Shown: in pieces, positions 1 to 9,917 of the stretch
How positions within the stretch are numbered: position 1 is the first letter of the stretch
How the letters are laid out: every line of letters starts with the position of its first letter
Origin: Aquella oligotrophica
Lineage (GTDB): Bacteria > Pseudomonadota > Gammaproteobacteria > Burkholderiales > UBA11063
NCBI RefSeq assembly: GCF_002892535.1
Contig: NZ_CP024847.1
Coordinates: 992,001-1,056,000 of the forward strand
DNA: 64,000 nt
Direction: 5' to 3'
Program-made: the position numbers and the translations under genes
The notes under the pieces: generated by a model
The model's database searches: none
Seen by the model: the letters and a program-made list of their open reading frames with translations, nothing else
What the model was told of the DNA's origin: nothing

Positions 1-1
1 T

Positions 2-934
2 CAAAATATAAAACTAGAGAAATATGGTAAGCTATCTGGACATTTATGGGAGCAGCTTGGGTTACCTTGGTATTCTCGTGGTAATCCGCTAATAAATTTA
101 TGTAACTCCTCACCTATTTTTAAGTCAAATAAATATCTTGTATTACATGATGCCATATTTATGACTAAGCTTGATAGTCAAAAGTGGTGGTTTAAGCTAT
201 GGTATCGGCTGCAAATGGTTAGCAATAAGCTAAGCTGTAAAAAATGGTATACTGTTTCTCATTTTTCGCAATGTGAAATTGCGAGGCTCTTAAGAGTTAG
301 TCCAGATAAAATTACAGTACTTGGTAATGCACCTAGTTTATCTTCCTGTAAATCCTCTGTTAACAATTTTAAAATAGGGAATCAGCTCAAGGGGAAAAAG
401 TTCTTTTTGATGATTGGTTCCAATTCAAAGCGCAAAAATATTGAACTAGTTGCACGTCAATTTGCCGATAATCCCTTATTGTCAGAAATTAAACTGGTTA
501 TTGTTGGCGGTGTTTTTTCTAACTTGGGAGGTGTTAGGCTTCCAGATGCGGAGAATATAATTCATTTGGGCTATGTAGCAGATAGTGAGCTGGTGAATCT
601 GTATCAAAATGCGCTAGGGTTGATCTTTCCTTCTTTATATGAAGGATTTGGTATTCCTGTAGTAGAAGCAATGGGATTAGGCTGTCCGGTAATAGTTTCA
701 AATATTCCCGTTATGCGTGAAATTTGTGGGGAAGCTGGTCTCTATTTTAATCCAGAGAATGCTGATGGCTTGGTAAATCATCTACTTCATTTACAAAGCG
801 ATGCATACTATTCTAGCCAAGCCATAAAGGTTATTCAGCAGTCTTATAACTATAAGTGGGCAAAATTTGCTAAAATCATGTTAGATTCAATTATTACTCT
901 AAAAGAAACGAATGAAAGTAGCAATAGTTCATGA
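2..934 (+). CDS. GT4-family glycosyltransferase, 5' end outside window
   Basis: Transfers a sugar from a nucleotide donor onto a surface-glycan intermediate at the inner face of the cytoplasmic membrane (family knowledge). The frame is already open at base 2, so the methionine codon at 161 is internal; upstream residues such as NPLINLCNSSP and YLVLHDAIF are typical of the acceptor domain of GT-B enzymes. The donor half carries IGSNSKRKN and the GT4 signature FPSLYEGFGIPVVEAMG followed by GCPVIVSN. It overlaps the next gene by 23 bases, consistent with one operon. The donor and acceptor sugars cannot be read from sequence. Family certain, substrate unknown. Confidence 0.85.
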   Translation, partial: QNIKLEKYGKLSGHLWEQLGLPWYSRGNPLINLCNSSPIFKSNKYLVLHDAIFMTKLDSQKWWFKLWYRLQMVSNKLSCKKWYTVSHFSQCEIARLLRVSPDKITVLGNAPSLSSCKSSVNNFKIGNQLKGKKFFLMIGSNSKRKNIELVARQFADNPLLSEIKLVIVGGVFSNLGGVRLPDAENIIHLGYVADSELVNLYQNALGLIFPSLYEGFGIPVVEAMGLGCPVIVSNIPVMREICGEAGLYFNPENADGLVNHLLHLQSDAYYSSQAIKVIQQSYNYKWAKFAKIMLDSIITLKETNESSNSS

Positions 935-2051
935 CTGGCTTTATACTTATGCGGGTGCAGAGAAGGTTCTTGAACGGATAATTAACTGTTTTTCGGAAGC
1001 TGATTTATTTAGTTTAATAGATTTTCTTCCCGAGAATAAGCGCGATTTTATCCAGAATAAACCCGTTAAGACGTCCTTTATCCAGAAAATGCCGTTTGCC
1101 AGAACGAAACATCGGCATTATTTACCACTAATGCCACTTGCCATAGAGCAATTGGATTTAAGGTCGTATGATCTTGTAATTAGTAGTTCGCATGCCGTTG
1201 CCAAAGGTATTTTGACATCCCCGCACCAATTACATATCTGTTATTGTCATTCGCCAATCCGTTACGCTTGGGATATGCAGCATCAGTATCTGGAAGAGGC
1301 TAATTTAACTAGGGGTGTTAAGTCTTGGTTGACTCGGTATTTATTGCATAAAATTCGCTTATGGGATTATCGGACGGCAAACGGGGTTGATTATTTTATT
1401 GCTAATTCAAAATTTATTGCAAGCCGTATTTGGAAAACATATCGGCGGGAAGCTCAGGTAATTTATCCACCAGTAGATATTAGCAAATTTGCTTTATATG
1501 AAGGCGTACGTGAAGATTATTATTTGACTGCATCTCGATTTGTACCATATAAGAAAATAGTTTTGATTGCTGAGTCCTTTAAAGCGATGCCAGAGCGCAA
1601 ATTGAAAATAGTTGGAACTGGTCCGGATGCTTCGAAAATTAAAGAAATAGCCAACTCTTCAACAAATATTGAATATCTTGGTTTTGTGGAAGATGATGAG
1701 CTAATTTCTCTAATGCGAAAAGCTAGGGCTTTTGTTTTTGCTGCTGAGGAGGATTTTGGTATCATTCCAGTTGAAGCGCAGGCATGTGGAACTCCAGTAA
1801 TTGCATATAAGCGGGGTGGTAGTGCCGAAACAGTTATTGATGCTCCAGTATCATCAAGAAGTGGAGTGTTTTTTACTGAGCAGTCAGTGAATGCCATTGT
1901 TGATGCCCTAGCTAGATTTGAAGAATTGCCAGAAATTGAACCTGCTATTTGTAGAGCAAACGCAGAGCAGTTCTCAGTAGCGCGTTTTTGCTCAGAATTT
2001 AAAGACTTTGTCCATTCTAAGTATGATGAATTTTTGTCTGGTAAGTCATGA
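912..2051 (+). CDS. GT4-family glycosyltransferase (mannosyltransferase-like)
   Basis: A 379-residue GT-B glycosyltransferase, full length for the family. The N-terminal domain starts MKVAIVHDWLYTYAGAEKVL, a typical opening for O-antigen/exopolysaccharide transferases, and has the CHSPIRYAWD segment of the acceptor side. The C-terminal donor domain has KIVGTGPD and EEDFGIIPVEAQACGTPVIA, containing the E-x7-E nucleotide-sugar-binding motif. The start ATG overlaps the end of the preceding glycosyltransferase and the stop overlaps the following WbaP-like gene by four bases, so translation is probably coupled. Mannosyl specificity is only a guess from general similarity. Confidence 0.88.
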   Translation: MKVAIVHDWLYTYAGAEKVLERIINCFSEADLFSLIDFLPENKRDFIQNKPVKTSFIQKMPFARTKHRHYLPLMPLAIEQLDLRSYDLVISSSHAVAKGILTSPHQLHICYCHSPIRYAWDMQHQYLEEANLTRGVKSWLTRYLLHKIRLWDYRTANGVDYFIANSKFIASRIWKTYRREAQVIYPPVDISKFALYEGVREDYYLTASRFVPYKKIVLIAESFKAMPERKLKIVGTGPDASKIKEIANSSTNIEYLGFVEDDELISLMRKARAFVFAAEEDFGIIPVEAQACGTPVIAYKRGGSAETVIDAPVSSRSGVFFTEQSVNAIVDALARFEELPEIEPAICRANAEQFSVARFCSEFKDFVHSKYDEFLSGKS

Positions 2052-3460
2052 TAAAAAAAACTCATATTCAGAAATATTCGGTAATCGCAGCAGATATAAT
2101 TGCTGTTTTTATAAGCTATTACTGGGCAACCCAGTTTACCAATTTTTATCATGGTACTAGCTATCATCAGCTTAATCTCCATCACTGGCCATGGCTTAAA
2201 GCTCTCGATCTACTCATGCTTATCATGCTAATGTGGCATCGCCAGTTATATTTTAAACGTAGGCCGAATTGGGAAGACTTGCGACTAACTTATCGAGCAC
2301 TAATTACATTGTTCCTCATAAATTTACCAATTTTATTTATCAAAAATAATCATGGGAATGCAAATACTTTATTTATATTTTTCTGGAGTAGCTTGTTTTT
2401 AACTATTCCTATCATTCGAAGTAGTATTAAGCTTGGTTTGTCTTATTTGCGATTATGGCAGCGTAATGTATATATTGTTGGTGTAAATGAAGAGGCTTTT
2501 GCCGCGTATAAGCTTCTTCAGCCATCGCGTTTACTTGGTTATGATGTAAAAGCCCTTGTTGATCTGAAATTTCAGACTAGAAGCGTAAAAATTGGTAATT
2601 CTGAGTTACCGATTATTGATATCCACCAGTTATTTACCAAGCCCAAGGATTCAGAGATTGTTTTATGTTTGAGTAATAAATCTTTGGCGGCGCATACAAA
2701 ATTGATTAATCATTTACAACAGTATTTTTTATCAGTGGTTATTATTCCTGAAATAAAAGGTTTGCCTTTGTATGGTATTGAAGTAAACCCATTTTTTGGC
2801 AATGAGCAAATTTTAATGCGTCTTGAAAATAATCTCTCAAGTAGATTCAATCGTTTTATTAAATACTGTTTTGACCTGATTTTGGCTATAATTGTATTTC
2901 CAGTATTTGCAGTAATTCTGATTCTTGTTTCATTTCTAATCTATATCGAGGATAAAAATAAACCAATTTTTTCTCAAATAAGAGTTGGTGCGGATGGTAA
3001 ACTGTTTAAGTGTTTTAAGTTTAGAACAATGTCGGTTGATGCCGAGGCTATTATGAAAAAATGGCAGACAGAGAATCATCCGATTTATCAGGAGTATGTT
3101 CTTAATAATTTTAAATTAAAGAATGACCCACGGATTACCAAGATAGGTAAATTTCTACGCAAAACCAGCTTGGATGAATTACCCCAGGTGCTAAATGTTT
3201 TTTTAGGACAGATGAGTATGGTTGGACCACGTCCGCTTATTCCCTCAGAAATAAAGGACTATCACGAAGGACTTTTTTATTATCAGCAGGTTCGCCCTGG
3301 GATTACCGGGCTTTGGCAAATCAGTGGGCGGAGTGAAACTTCATTTGCTGATCGTTGTCGGCTTGATACTTGGTATGTAAGGAATTGGACGCTCTGGGCG
3401 GATGTCGTAATTCTGATAAAAACATTTCAAACACTTGTATTAAGACATGGAGCGTATTAA
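2048..3460 (+). CDS. Polyprenyl-phosphate sugar-1-phosphate transferase (WbaP/WcaJ family)
   Basis: Initiates lipid-linked glycan synthesis by moving a hexose-1-phosphate from UDP-sugar to undecaprenyl phosphate. The 470-residue protein has about four or five N-terminal membrane spans, a central Rossmann-like region (YIVGVNEEA), then a membrane helix and the catalytic domain from about residue 300: [43 protein letters not shown] and [14 protein letters not shown]. The C-terminal end LRHGAY resembles the WbaP subgroup. The ATG overlaps the previous gene by four bases. It is followed by a short gap with a promoter and then infC. Galactose versus glucose specificity is not decidable. Confidence 0.92.
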   Translation: MIKKTHIQKYSVIAADIIAVFISYYWATQFTNFYHGTSYHQLNLHHWPWLKALDLLMLIMLMWHRQLYFKRRPNWEDLRLTYRALITLFLINLPILFIKNNHGNANTLFIFFWSSLFLTIPIIRSSIKLGLSYLRLWQRNVYIVGVNEEAFAAYKLLQPSRLLGYDVKALVDLKFQTRSVKIGNSELPIIDIHQLFTKPKDSEIVLCLSNKSLAAHTKLINHLQQYFLSVVIIPEIKGLPLYGIEVNPFFGNEQILMRLENNLSSRFNRFIKYCFDLILAIIVFPVFAVILILVSFLIYIEDKNKPIFSQIRVGADGKLFKCFKFRTMSVDAEAIMKKWQTENHPIYQEYVLNNFKLKNDPRITKIGKFLRKTSLDELPQVLNVFLGQMSMVGPRPLIPSEIKDYHEGLFYYQQVRPGITGLWQISGRSETSFADRCRLDTWYVRNWTLWADVVILIKTFQTLVLRHGAY

Positions 3461-3496
3461 AATTGTGTTCTGCACAAAAAAAATTGATAAAAAGAA

Positions 3497-3526
3497 CTGA
3501 ATTTTCTAAATAATATGAGTTATAAT
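3497..3526 (+). promoter_or_regulatory. Candidate sigma70 promoter of infC
   Basis: CTGAAT (3497-3502) and a perfect TATAAT (3521-3526) are separated by 18 bases and lie 28 bases before the infC start codon. This would drive infC and, because the next gene follows one base after infC, possibly the downstream glycosyltransferases. Confidence 0.5.
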
Positions 3527-3554
3527 CACGTGAATTTATATTGGGAGTCTAACC

Positions 3555-4079
3555 ATAAGTACTGAAAAACAAGCAAGAATAAATGAAGCCATTACTGTAT
3601 CTGAAGTGCGCTTAATTATTGATGATACCGGAGAGCAGTTAGGAGTAGTTTCAATAGCTGAGGCAATGGCTAAGGCTGAAGAGCTTGAACTTGACCTAGT
3701 TGAAATATCGCCAAATGCCAATCCTCCAGTATGCAAAATCATGGATTTCGGCAAATTTAAGTATCATGAGCAAAAAAAAGCCCATGCAGCTAAACAAAAG
3801 CAGAAGCAAGTTCATGTTAAAGAAATTAAATTGCGTCCGGTAACTGATGATCATGATTATGAAATTAAGTTAAAAAATGCTAAAAGATTTCTTGAAGACG
3901 GTGATAAGGTTAAATTTATTGTTCAATTCCGTGGTCGGGAAATGGCACATCAAGAGCTTGGTTTACGTTATCTTGAGCGTGCACAGCAAGATCTACTTGA
4001 TGTGGTAGTAGTTGAGTCTATACCAAAGGTAGAAGGGCGTAACGCAATAATGATTGTTGCACCTAAAAAGAAAAAATAA
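3555..4079 (+). CDS. infC: Translation initiation factor IF-3, non-canonical AUA start
   Basis: Binds the 30S subunit, keeps it apart from 50S and proofreads start codon and initiator tRNA. Motifs include [31 protein letters not shown], the lysine-rich linker [14 protein letters not shown], then [20 protein letters not shown] and [14 protein letters not shown] at 3606 would remove the N-terminal segment; the frame extends to ATA at 3555, giving [19 protein letters not shown], which matches the usual IF-3 N-terminus. GGGAG (3543-3547) lies seven bases before this ATA. Starting infC on a codon that IF-3 discriminates against is the known autoregulation principle (AUU in E. coli). The gene lies inside a glycan cluster without thrS before it or rpmI after it. 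Confidence 0.95.
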   Translation: MSTEKQARINEAITVSEVRLIIDDTGEQLGVVSIAEAMAKAEELELDLVEISPNANPPVCKIMDFGKFKYHEQKKAHAAKQKQKQVHVKEIKLRPVTDDHDYEIKLKNAKRFLEDGDKVKFIVQFRGREMAHQELGLRYLERAQQDLLDVVVVESIPKVEGRNAIMIVAPKKKK

Positions 4080-4080
4080 T

Positions 4081-4950
4081 ATGAAAGTTAGTGGCTTTAC
4101 TTTTCTGCGTAATGGCACAATTTTAGGCTATCCTTATATTGAGAGCTTGAAATCATTATTAGCAGTTTGTGATGAGGTCGTTGTTGCGTTGGGAAATAGC
4201 GATGATGACACCTACGAAAGAGTGAAAGCCATTGATGATCCGAAGCTTAAAATAATTCTGACTACTTGGAATGAGAATATGCAGGATCGCGGCTATACTT
4301 ATGCACAGCAGAAGATGATAGCACAATTTAACTGCACTGGCGATTGGGCATTTTACCTTGAAGGTGATGAAGTAATTCATGAGAAAGATTATGGGTTAAT
4401 TCGTTCAGTAATGGAGAAATATAAAGATGATAAGGAAGTCGAGGCGTTAGTTTTTGACTATTATCATTTTTATGGTTCGCCGCAAACTTATGCTTATTCA
4501 CCGCGTTGGTATCGCAAAGCTCCACGGATTATTCGTAACTCTGTTCGTAGTTGGGCACCAGATGGCTTATTTTGGCTAATTATGAATGAAAATCGTCGAG
4601 GTCGCTATCCAAATGCTGCCGCTGTGGGTTGTCATCTTTATCATTACGGGCACATTCGTTCGGTGGTTAAAATGAATGAAAAGCAGAAACGTGTTGAGCG
4701 CTACTGGGGAAAAACGCCAAAAGAGTTTTTGGGTTATGGTGATATTGACCCTGATACTATAAAGCAATTTGTGGGTTCACATCCACTTATTGCTAGTGAG
4801 TGGCTAGAAAATGAAGCCGAGCAAATATTTACTCCAAATCCAGATTATCAGCTTTCAAAGCGGGATAAAAAGCATCGATTGATGATGAAAATTGAAAAGT
4901 TGTTTGGTGGAATTGATTTAGCTAAAAAGCATTTTAAACTGATTCGTTAA
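4081..4950 (+). CDS. GT2-like glycosyltransferase
   Basis: A 289-residue soluble protein with the A-fold features of GT2 transferases: FTFLRNG near the start, DEVVVALGNSDDDT, and WAFYLEGDEVIHE, whose GDE probably serves as the DxD-like metal/nucleotide site. Start chosen at ATG 4081, one base after the infC stop; an upstream in-frame codon lies within infC and is not needed. Such close packing suggests co-transcription with infC. The C-terminal part is rich in aromatic and basic residues. Acceptor and donor are unknown, but the surrounding GT9 and GT25 genes suggest a lipooligosaccharide-type core. Confidence 0.82.
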   Translation: MKVSGFTFLRNGTILGYPYIESLKSLLAVCDEVVVALGNSDDDTYERVKAIDDPKLKIILTTWNENMQDRGYTYAQQKMIAQFNCTGDWAFYLEGDEVIHEKDYGLIRSVMEKYKDDKEVEALVFDYYHFYGSPQTYAYSPRWYRKAPRIIRNSVRSWAPDGLFWLIMNENRRGRYPNAAAVGCHLYHYGHIRSVVKMNEKQKRVERYWGKTPKEFLGYGDIDPDTIKQFVGSHPLIASEWLENEAEQIFTPNPDYQLSKRDKKHRLMMKIEKLFGGIDLAKKHFKLIR

Positions 4951-4951
4951 A

Positions 4952-5959
4952 ATGCGGATTTTAATTTCGCGTACCGACGTATTAGGCGATGCGGTCGTAA
5001 CATCTGCATTTATTGAGTCTTTAGTATCTTCAATTGATCATGTCAAAATTGATGTTTTGTGTAATCAGCAAAACTATCCTGCATTCAAATATAATCCATT
5101 CCTAGCTAATATATACGTATTAGATCATCGGCAGGGAACTAAAGAGCTTGCCAAGAACTATAGAGCTGTGATTTCTCAGATCAATTCATCAGGAAGTTAT
5201 GATTATATATTGCAATTAAATGGCTGCATCCGCGCTTATCAATATATCGCTAAACTTACTAGCGGACAAATTTATGCGCGTAAGTTGATTACATCCAGTT
5301 TTAAAGCAAACTTATGGATGCTTAACAAAAGGTTAACAGGTAAATTCATTTTTTATAAAGAAAATACACAACAGCACGAAGTTGTTAGGTTACATCAATT
5401 TTTGGATTTTTTCCTTGCCGCAATAACAGTTCCAAAAAGGTATCCGTATCCGCAATATGCAAAATTTTATCTTGAAGACATGCAATTGCTAGAAAATAGG
5501 GAAAGAAATTCAATCGTACTAAATGTCTCAGGTAAAAAAGAGTTTACTCGCTACATGAATGATAGTATGATCTACGCCTTATTAAAGCAACTGTCTTCAT
5601 GGCGTGTTAAACTAGGCTTAGTTTTAATGCCAGATGATAAAGAACGGGTTACTAAAGTCATTGCTAGTCTCGGATTTGAGTTGGAAGTTAGTTTAATAAT
5701 GTCAAGTGATATTAATGAATTGGCAAACCAGATTGCAAGGTATGAGTTTTTTATCGGAGTCGATGGTGGACTTGTACATATTGCTGCTGGTCTTGGTCTA
5801 AAATGTGTAGTATTATTTGATCAGCAGGATAGTAAGATTTGGCATGCTTGGACACCATTACAAAGGTCATTGCAGTCAGCCAATCGAAATATTTATGATA
5901 TCAGCTACCTTGATGTTCTTGGCTCATTAGTGGAGTTGCGTGATGCGCGGCAAAATTGA
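4952..5959 (+). CDS. GT9 heptosyltransferase-family glycosyltransferase
   Basis: 335 residues with the GT9 pattern: N-terminal MRILISRTDVLGDAVVTSAF (the acceptor-side loop with D-x-x-G-D) and C-terminal FFIGVDGGLVHIAAGLG, the donor-binding GxDGGxxHxAA motif. In Gram-negative bacteria this family adds heptose or other sugars to lipid A core on the cytoplasmic face. It starts one base after the preceding stop and overlaps the next gene by 17 bases. A second GT9 gene is at 12830. Whether it is a true ADP-heptose transferase cannot be decided without homologue comparison. Confidence 0.85.
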   Translation: MRILISRTDVLGDAVVTSAFIESLVSSIDHVKIDVLCNQQNYPAFKYNPFLANIYVLDHRQGTKELAKNYRAVISQINSSGSYDYILQLNGCIRAYQYIAKLTSGQIYARKLITSSFKANLWMLNKRLTGKFIFYKENTQQHEVVRLHQFLDFFLAAITVPKRYPYPQYAKFYLEDMQLLENRERNSIVLNVSGKKEFTRYMNDSMIYALLKQLSSWRVKLGLVLMPDDKERVTKVIASLGFELEVSLIMSSDINELANQIARYEFFIGVDGGLVHIAAGLGLKCVVLFDQQDSKIWHAWTPLQRSLQSANRNIYDISYLDVLGSLVELRDARQN

Positions 5960-7094
5960 TATTGAGGGATTTATTTATATTATTTTAGGACTAATTTTTG
6001 TAATTATTCCTTTTGATCAGCTCAATCATTCAGTATTGTATTTTTTATTATATATTATTGCCTTAATTGGTATAGCTAGCTTTAGTAAGGGATATTTTCA
6101 AGATAGTTGGTTTAGATATTATCTGTTTTATTTTTGTTGGTGCATAGTAGCCACTTTCCTTAGCGTTGATAAAATTTTATCTACCCGGCAATTAATAGCA
6201 ACTTTTTCCCCATTATTTATCTATATTGCTCTTAATGAGTTGTCTAGTATAGATACTAAGCGGTTTGTCGATACTTTAAATGGCTGGATGGTAAGGCTTA
6301 GCATTCTTCTTTTAGTTGTTTTGATAATTTGTAATGCTCCATTTGATAATGTGCTAACCCGGTTGGTTATTTATGCAGCTAAAGATGGTAGTCGAATCTA
6401 CCTCTCAACGGTTAGCCTTTCATGCCTTGTCTATGTTTTATACTTTTCATCAGCCAGATTTATTAAACTGCTGACGTTTATTGTAGTGGTATGCTCTAAT
6501 CTATTTTATCATGATGGGGCTTTCTGGTTTGTTTTGATACTAGTTTTAGTTGTATATGCAATAAGCTTGTATCGATTTAGGCTTATCTATGTCTTTATGG
6601 CAATGGTTGCTAGTGTTCTTTTACTTGCTGCCACATTTTTCCTGGTAACTCGAGTGCTTCACTATAATTTGCATATTCATGAAAGATTTCTAGTTTTTGA
6701 ATACTGGTTACCAAAACTATGGTATTCGCCAATATATGGGGTTGGTTTGGGACTTGGGCAACTACATGAGTTTTATGTGAAAAACTTTCCAGTTGATCCT
6801 GATGCTCTTAGAATTAATCCATTTATTGCTTTTCATGCACATAATGTCTTCATTGATATGGCACTTGCTATTGGATTTCCAGGTTTATTTTTATTTCTCT
6901 ACTTTTTATTAAAAACTATATATTTTGCCTGTAGAAAATATAGTTATCAGGCTTGCAGCTATATATCTATTTTGATTGTTGTATTAGGTAAAAATTCAGT
7001 TGATGATTTATTTGAGGGGTCAAAAGCATTATTTCTCTGGTTGTTGGTAATTTCAGTTTACCTTACTATGCGTAGAACTGGGGATAATAAATAA
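5943..7094 (+). CDS. O-antigen ligase / polymerase-like membrane protein (WaaL/Wzy superfamily)
   Basis: 383 residues, about ten to twelve hydrophobic membrane helices. Near residue 290 it has FHAHNVFIDMALAIGFPGLF, matching the H-x-HN...G-x-x-G pattern of the Wzy_C/WaaL periplasmic loop. Such proteins transfer undecaprenyl-diphosphate-linked glycans to lipid A core or to pilin, or polymerise repeat units. ATG 5943 is chosen over GTG 5940 because GGAG (5932-5935) gives seven-base spacing. It overlaps the GT9 gene upstream and abuts the broken GT-C gene. Ligase versus polymerase versus pilin oligosaccharyltransferase is open. Confidence 0.78.
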   Translation: MRGKIDIEGFIYIILGLIFVIIPFDQLNHSVLYFLLYIIALIGIASFSKGYFQDSWFRYYLFYFCWCIVATFLSVDKILSTRQLIATFSPLFIYIALNELSSIDTKRFVDTLNGWMVRLSILLLVVLIICNAPFDNVLTRLVIYAAKDGSRIYLSTVSLSCLVYVLYFSSARFIKLLTFIVVVCSNLFYHDGAFWFVLILVLVVYAISLYRFRLIYVFMAMVASVLLLAATFFLVTRVLHYNLHIHERFLVFEYWLPKLWYSPIYGVGLGLGQLHEFYVKNFPVDPDALRINPFIAFHAHNVFIDMALAIGFPGLFLFLYFLLKTIYFACRKYSYQACSYISILIVVLGKNSVDDLFEGSKALFLWLLVISVYLTMRRTGDNK

Positions 7095-8794
7095 ATGGTT
7101 AAGAAGATATCACCTTTATTGGGTGGGGGTATAATTCTTGGGTGCATATTCTTTACAGCTTATGCTGCGTTCCATGGCATAGTTTTTACTGATGATGGTT
7201 ATTCACTACTAAGTGCAGCATACCCTAAAGATATTCAAATAAATTATAATCTGGCATATCTTTTTACCAGTAGTATGTATTCCTTATCTGACGGTAATAT
7301 TGCCTATTTTAGATTAGTTACCATTTTATTAAACCTAGTTTCATGTGGAGCTCTACTCGTAGCAGCTTCGTGGTTTATTAATGCGCACGTTATGATATGC
7401 ATCTCGCGCAATAAAGTAATATCTTTACTCTTATATGCTCTGTTGATAATTGCTGGTAGCCTTATTTATATTCATAACATGAATCCTGATTATAATATTC
7501 CTGTTAGAACTATTGCAGTTATTCAGGCAGCTTTAGTTATTTGCTTATTTAATAGAAAATTATCCAATAATGTTTTTTATATTATATGCATTACCTTGGG
7601 ATACCTGACTGGTGGGTTATTATTGTTAAGATTGCCAACTTTTGCATTTAATCTTATGGTGGTTTTAATAGCAATATATATAACAAGAAAAAACTTTATA
7701 TTTCATGTTTTTTTCATCCTTGGTCTGGCTTCTTTTTTTATCACTTTATTTGCAGTAAATGCTCCATTAATGAGTTATCTTGATATTCTTAGAATTGGAA
7801 TGAAATATGCAGCGGGTGAAAATCATTCTTTAAATGTTATTGTTGATAATTTGCGGGATATTACAAATACTCTACTTGACTCAATAATTCTATTTATTCT
7901 TTTTTATCTTTCTACTAAGTATCGCTTATTTATAAAAAATAATAATGTTAGGTTGGTGATTTTTATATCTATAATCATCTTGGTTGCTGCCATTCGATTT
8001 ATTGCTGGGGGGGTGATGGAGAAGTAACTACTATCCTTGCAATATTGAATAGAGCGTTTATTGATTGTATTTTTTTAATAATATTATATGAATATAGTCA
8101 GTTAGAGAAATGCTCAGGTAAATTAATTGGTTTTTTGGCTAAGGCAAGAATACAGCTAACAATCCTCCTCTTGCTACTTGCCTACTCAGTATCTTTTGGT
8201 ACTGCAACTCCAGTTTTTTATCATACTGTATTTTCATTTCCATTAATTATTCTAGCATTTTTAATAAATATAATTCCGATTTTGAATGAAATAGATAGAA
8301 TTGTAAGATTTATATTGTGTCTTAATGTTATGTTATTTTTGCTATTATTGGCTGGAATTAGTTATTATAATGCAGGATATAATAATCTATTTAGGCAAAA
8401 TATTCCTTATAATGTTGGTCACGGTGTCATATATATTGATAGTGGGGCATTCGATGACATTAATTTATTAAAATCATCTTTTGCTAAGTGTGGTTTTAAA
8501 AACGGTGATTATATTTTGAGCTTTTATGGACTTCCTTCCATGATTTATCTAGCTGGTGGACGGGCTGCGGTTACTCCATGGCATTTTAATGTAAGTCCTG
8601 AATGGAACCAATCTATATTAGCTAGAATGAATTATATTTCACCAAAAAATTTATTTCTATTGGCAGATAAAGAACGATTTAACCAGCCTGCTAATATGGG
8701 CATATTGGCAAATTATATCCAATGTTCAGAGTTTACCTTTACCGGGCAAAGTAAATTCCCGGTTGGAACTTATATTATTTTTCGGCATAAATAA
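7095..8794 (+). pseudogene. Multi-spanning GT-C-like glycosyltransferase interrupted at a poly-G tract
   Basis: Two open segments (7095-8027 and roughly 8014-8794) together encode one membrane protein of about 566 residues. The first ends soon after a run of seven G (8007-8013); adding one G (or removing two) joins it in frame to the second, which otherwise lacks a credible start. The protein has many membrane helices, an early DDGYSLLS segment in a first periplasmic loop (an acidic pair there is typical of GT-C catalytic sites), and a soluble C-terminal part. It is packed with zero gap against both neighbours, as expected for a real gene. Causes could be phase variation by slipped-strand mispairing, a fixed mutation, or an undercounted homopolymer in the assembly. 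Confidence 0.75.
8007..8013 (+). repeat. Poly-G tract (7 G) at a frameshift point
   Basis: GGGGGGG sits inside the coding sequence of the GT-C-like gene exactly where the frame is lost. Eight G would restore one open frame of about 566 codons. Poly-G tracts in LPS and pilin glycosylation genes are a known phase-variation device in Neisseria, Haemophilus and Campylobacter. Confidence 0.8.
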
Positions 8795-9892
8795 ATGAAA
8801 CTTTCAGCTAGAATATTTTATGAATCCTTAGCCATTTTTATTATTACTCGCCTTGCTTTTGCTTTGGAAAATAATATAATTGTGAGAATTACCAAGAAGT
8901 TACACCCCGGCAAAGGTTTTCTTGAGCTTATTAATCAGTGGGATAGTGTTTGGTATATTAGTATTATCAAAAATGGTTATATGCTGACACCGTTAACTAG
9001 TCCTGTTGGGATGGTAGGGCAGGCTGATTGGGCATTTTTTCCTTTATTGCCAATTTTTGCAAAGTTTTTTTGTTTGTTTGGGTTTAGTCCTGAATTAAGT
9101 GGTATCATAGTCAATCAGATCGCTTTTCTTCTTTGTATCTGGATTTTCTATTTAATCCTATTTGATTATGTTTCACGCCCTCAAGCACTTTTTGGTGCTT
9201 TTATCTTTGCAATAAGCCCATTTAATATATTTGTTTCTGCTGCCTACTCCGATACTTTATTTATGCTATTTTCACTTTTGGCATTTTATAATTTGAAGAA
9301 AGGAAACTTCTGGCTAGCTGCTTCCTGTGGTGCTTTTCTTTCAGCTACACGGTTCTTTGGCATAATTTATCTGGTTATTTATTTATATGACGCTTTTTTT
9401 GTAAGTCAACGCCGTAATTTTGCATTAATTTTTCAATGTTTACTGATTAGTAGTGGCCTACTTGCTTTTATGCTATATTTATATCTACATATTGGTGATC
9501 CACTTGCCTTTTATCATATTCAGAAGGCTTGGGGACATCTTGCTGTTGATTGGCTTAATCATCCACTAGATGCAATAACTACAACCTTTATGTCCGGGCA
9601 GACTTATGCCAAGTGGTTTTTGATTTTATCACTAATTTGGGTTCCTTATCTGTTTTATAAAAAAATGTATGAGTATGCTATTTTTTCTGCTTTGTGTCTG
9701 GCTGCACCTATTGCCGCAGGGACATTATGGTCATATACCCGTTATTCATTATCGTTGTTTACCTTTTATCTGGTAATCTCCTTAATTACTAGTCGTAGTC
9801 AGTCGCTGCGGTATATTGTTTTACTCCTTACAGTTATTTTGCATTTTGGTTTTTATCTCTTATGGATGGTGGGTGATGCCGCCGTGCTTTAA
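8795..9892 (+). CDS. PIG-V-like membrane mannosyltransferase (GT-C fold)
   Basis: 365 residues with about eight to ten membrane helices. Motifs WDSVWYISIIKNGY (about residues 48-61) and WAFFPLLPIFAKFF match the PIG-V / bacterial GT-C pattern in which the first loop carries the catalytic aspartate and the FFPL-x-P segment follows. Such enzymes use a polyprenyl-phosphate-linked sugar at the periplasmic face. It begins immediately after the stop of the previous gene and is followed by the UbiA-type phosphoribosyltransferase, so a substrate made by that module (polyprenyl-phosphoryl pentose) is a reasonable inference rather than a proven one. Confidence 0.75.
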   Translation: MKLSARIFYESLAIFIITRLAFALENNIIVRITKKLHPGKGFLELINQWDSVWYISIIKNGYMLTPLTSPVGMVGQADWAFFPLLPIFAKFFCLFGFSPELSGIIVNQIAFLLCIWIFYLILFDYVSRPQALFGAFIFAISPFNIFVSAAYSDTLFMLFSLLAFYNLKKGNFWLAASCGAFLSATRFFGIIYLVIYLYDAFFVSQRRNFALIFQCLLISSGLLAFMLYLYLHIGDPLAFYHIQKAWGHLAVDWLNHPLDAITTTFMSGQTYAKWFLILSLIWVPYLFYKKMYEYAIFSALCLAAPIAAGTLWSYTRYSLSLFTFYLVISLITSRSQSLRYIVLLLTVILHFGFYLLWMVGDAAVL

Positions 9893-9917
9893 TTGTCTAG
9901 TTTTATAAAATTCTAAC

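Noticed and set aside
1520-2185. 221-codon minus-strand frame opposite the second GT4 gene
   Set aside because: It is the shadow of a clearly coding gene on the other strand and has no recognisable motif or ribosome site.
4159-4767. Several minus-strand frames of 60-75 codons opposite the GT2 gene
   Set aside because: They overlap a conserved glycosyltransferase completely; typical antisense shadows of AT-rich coding sequence.
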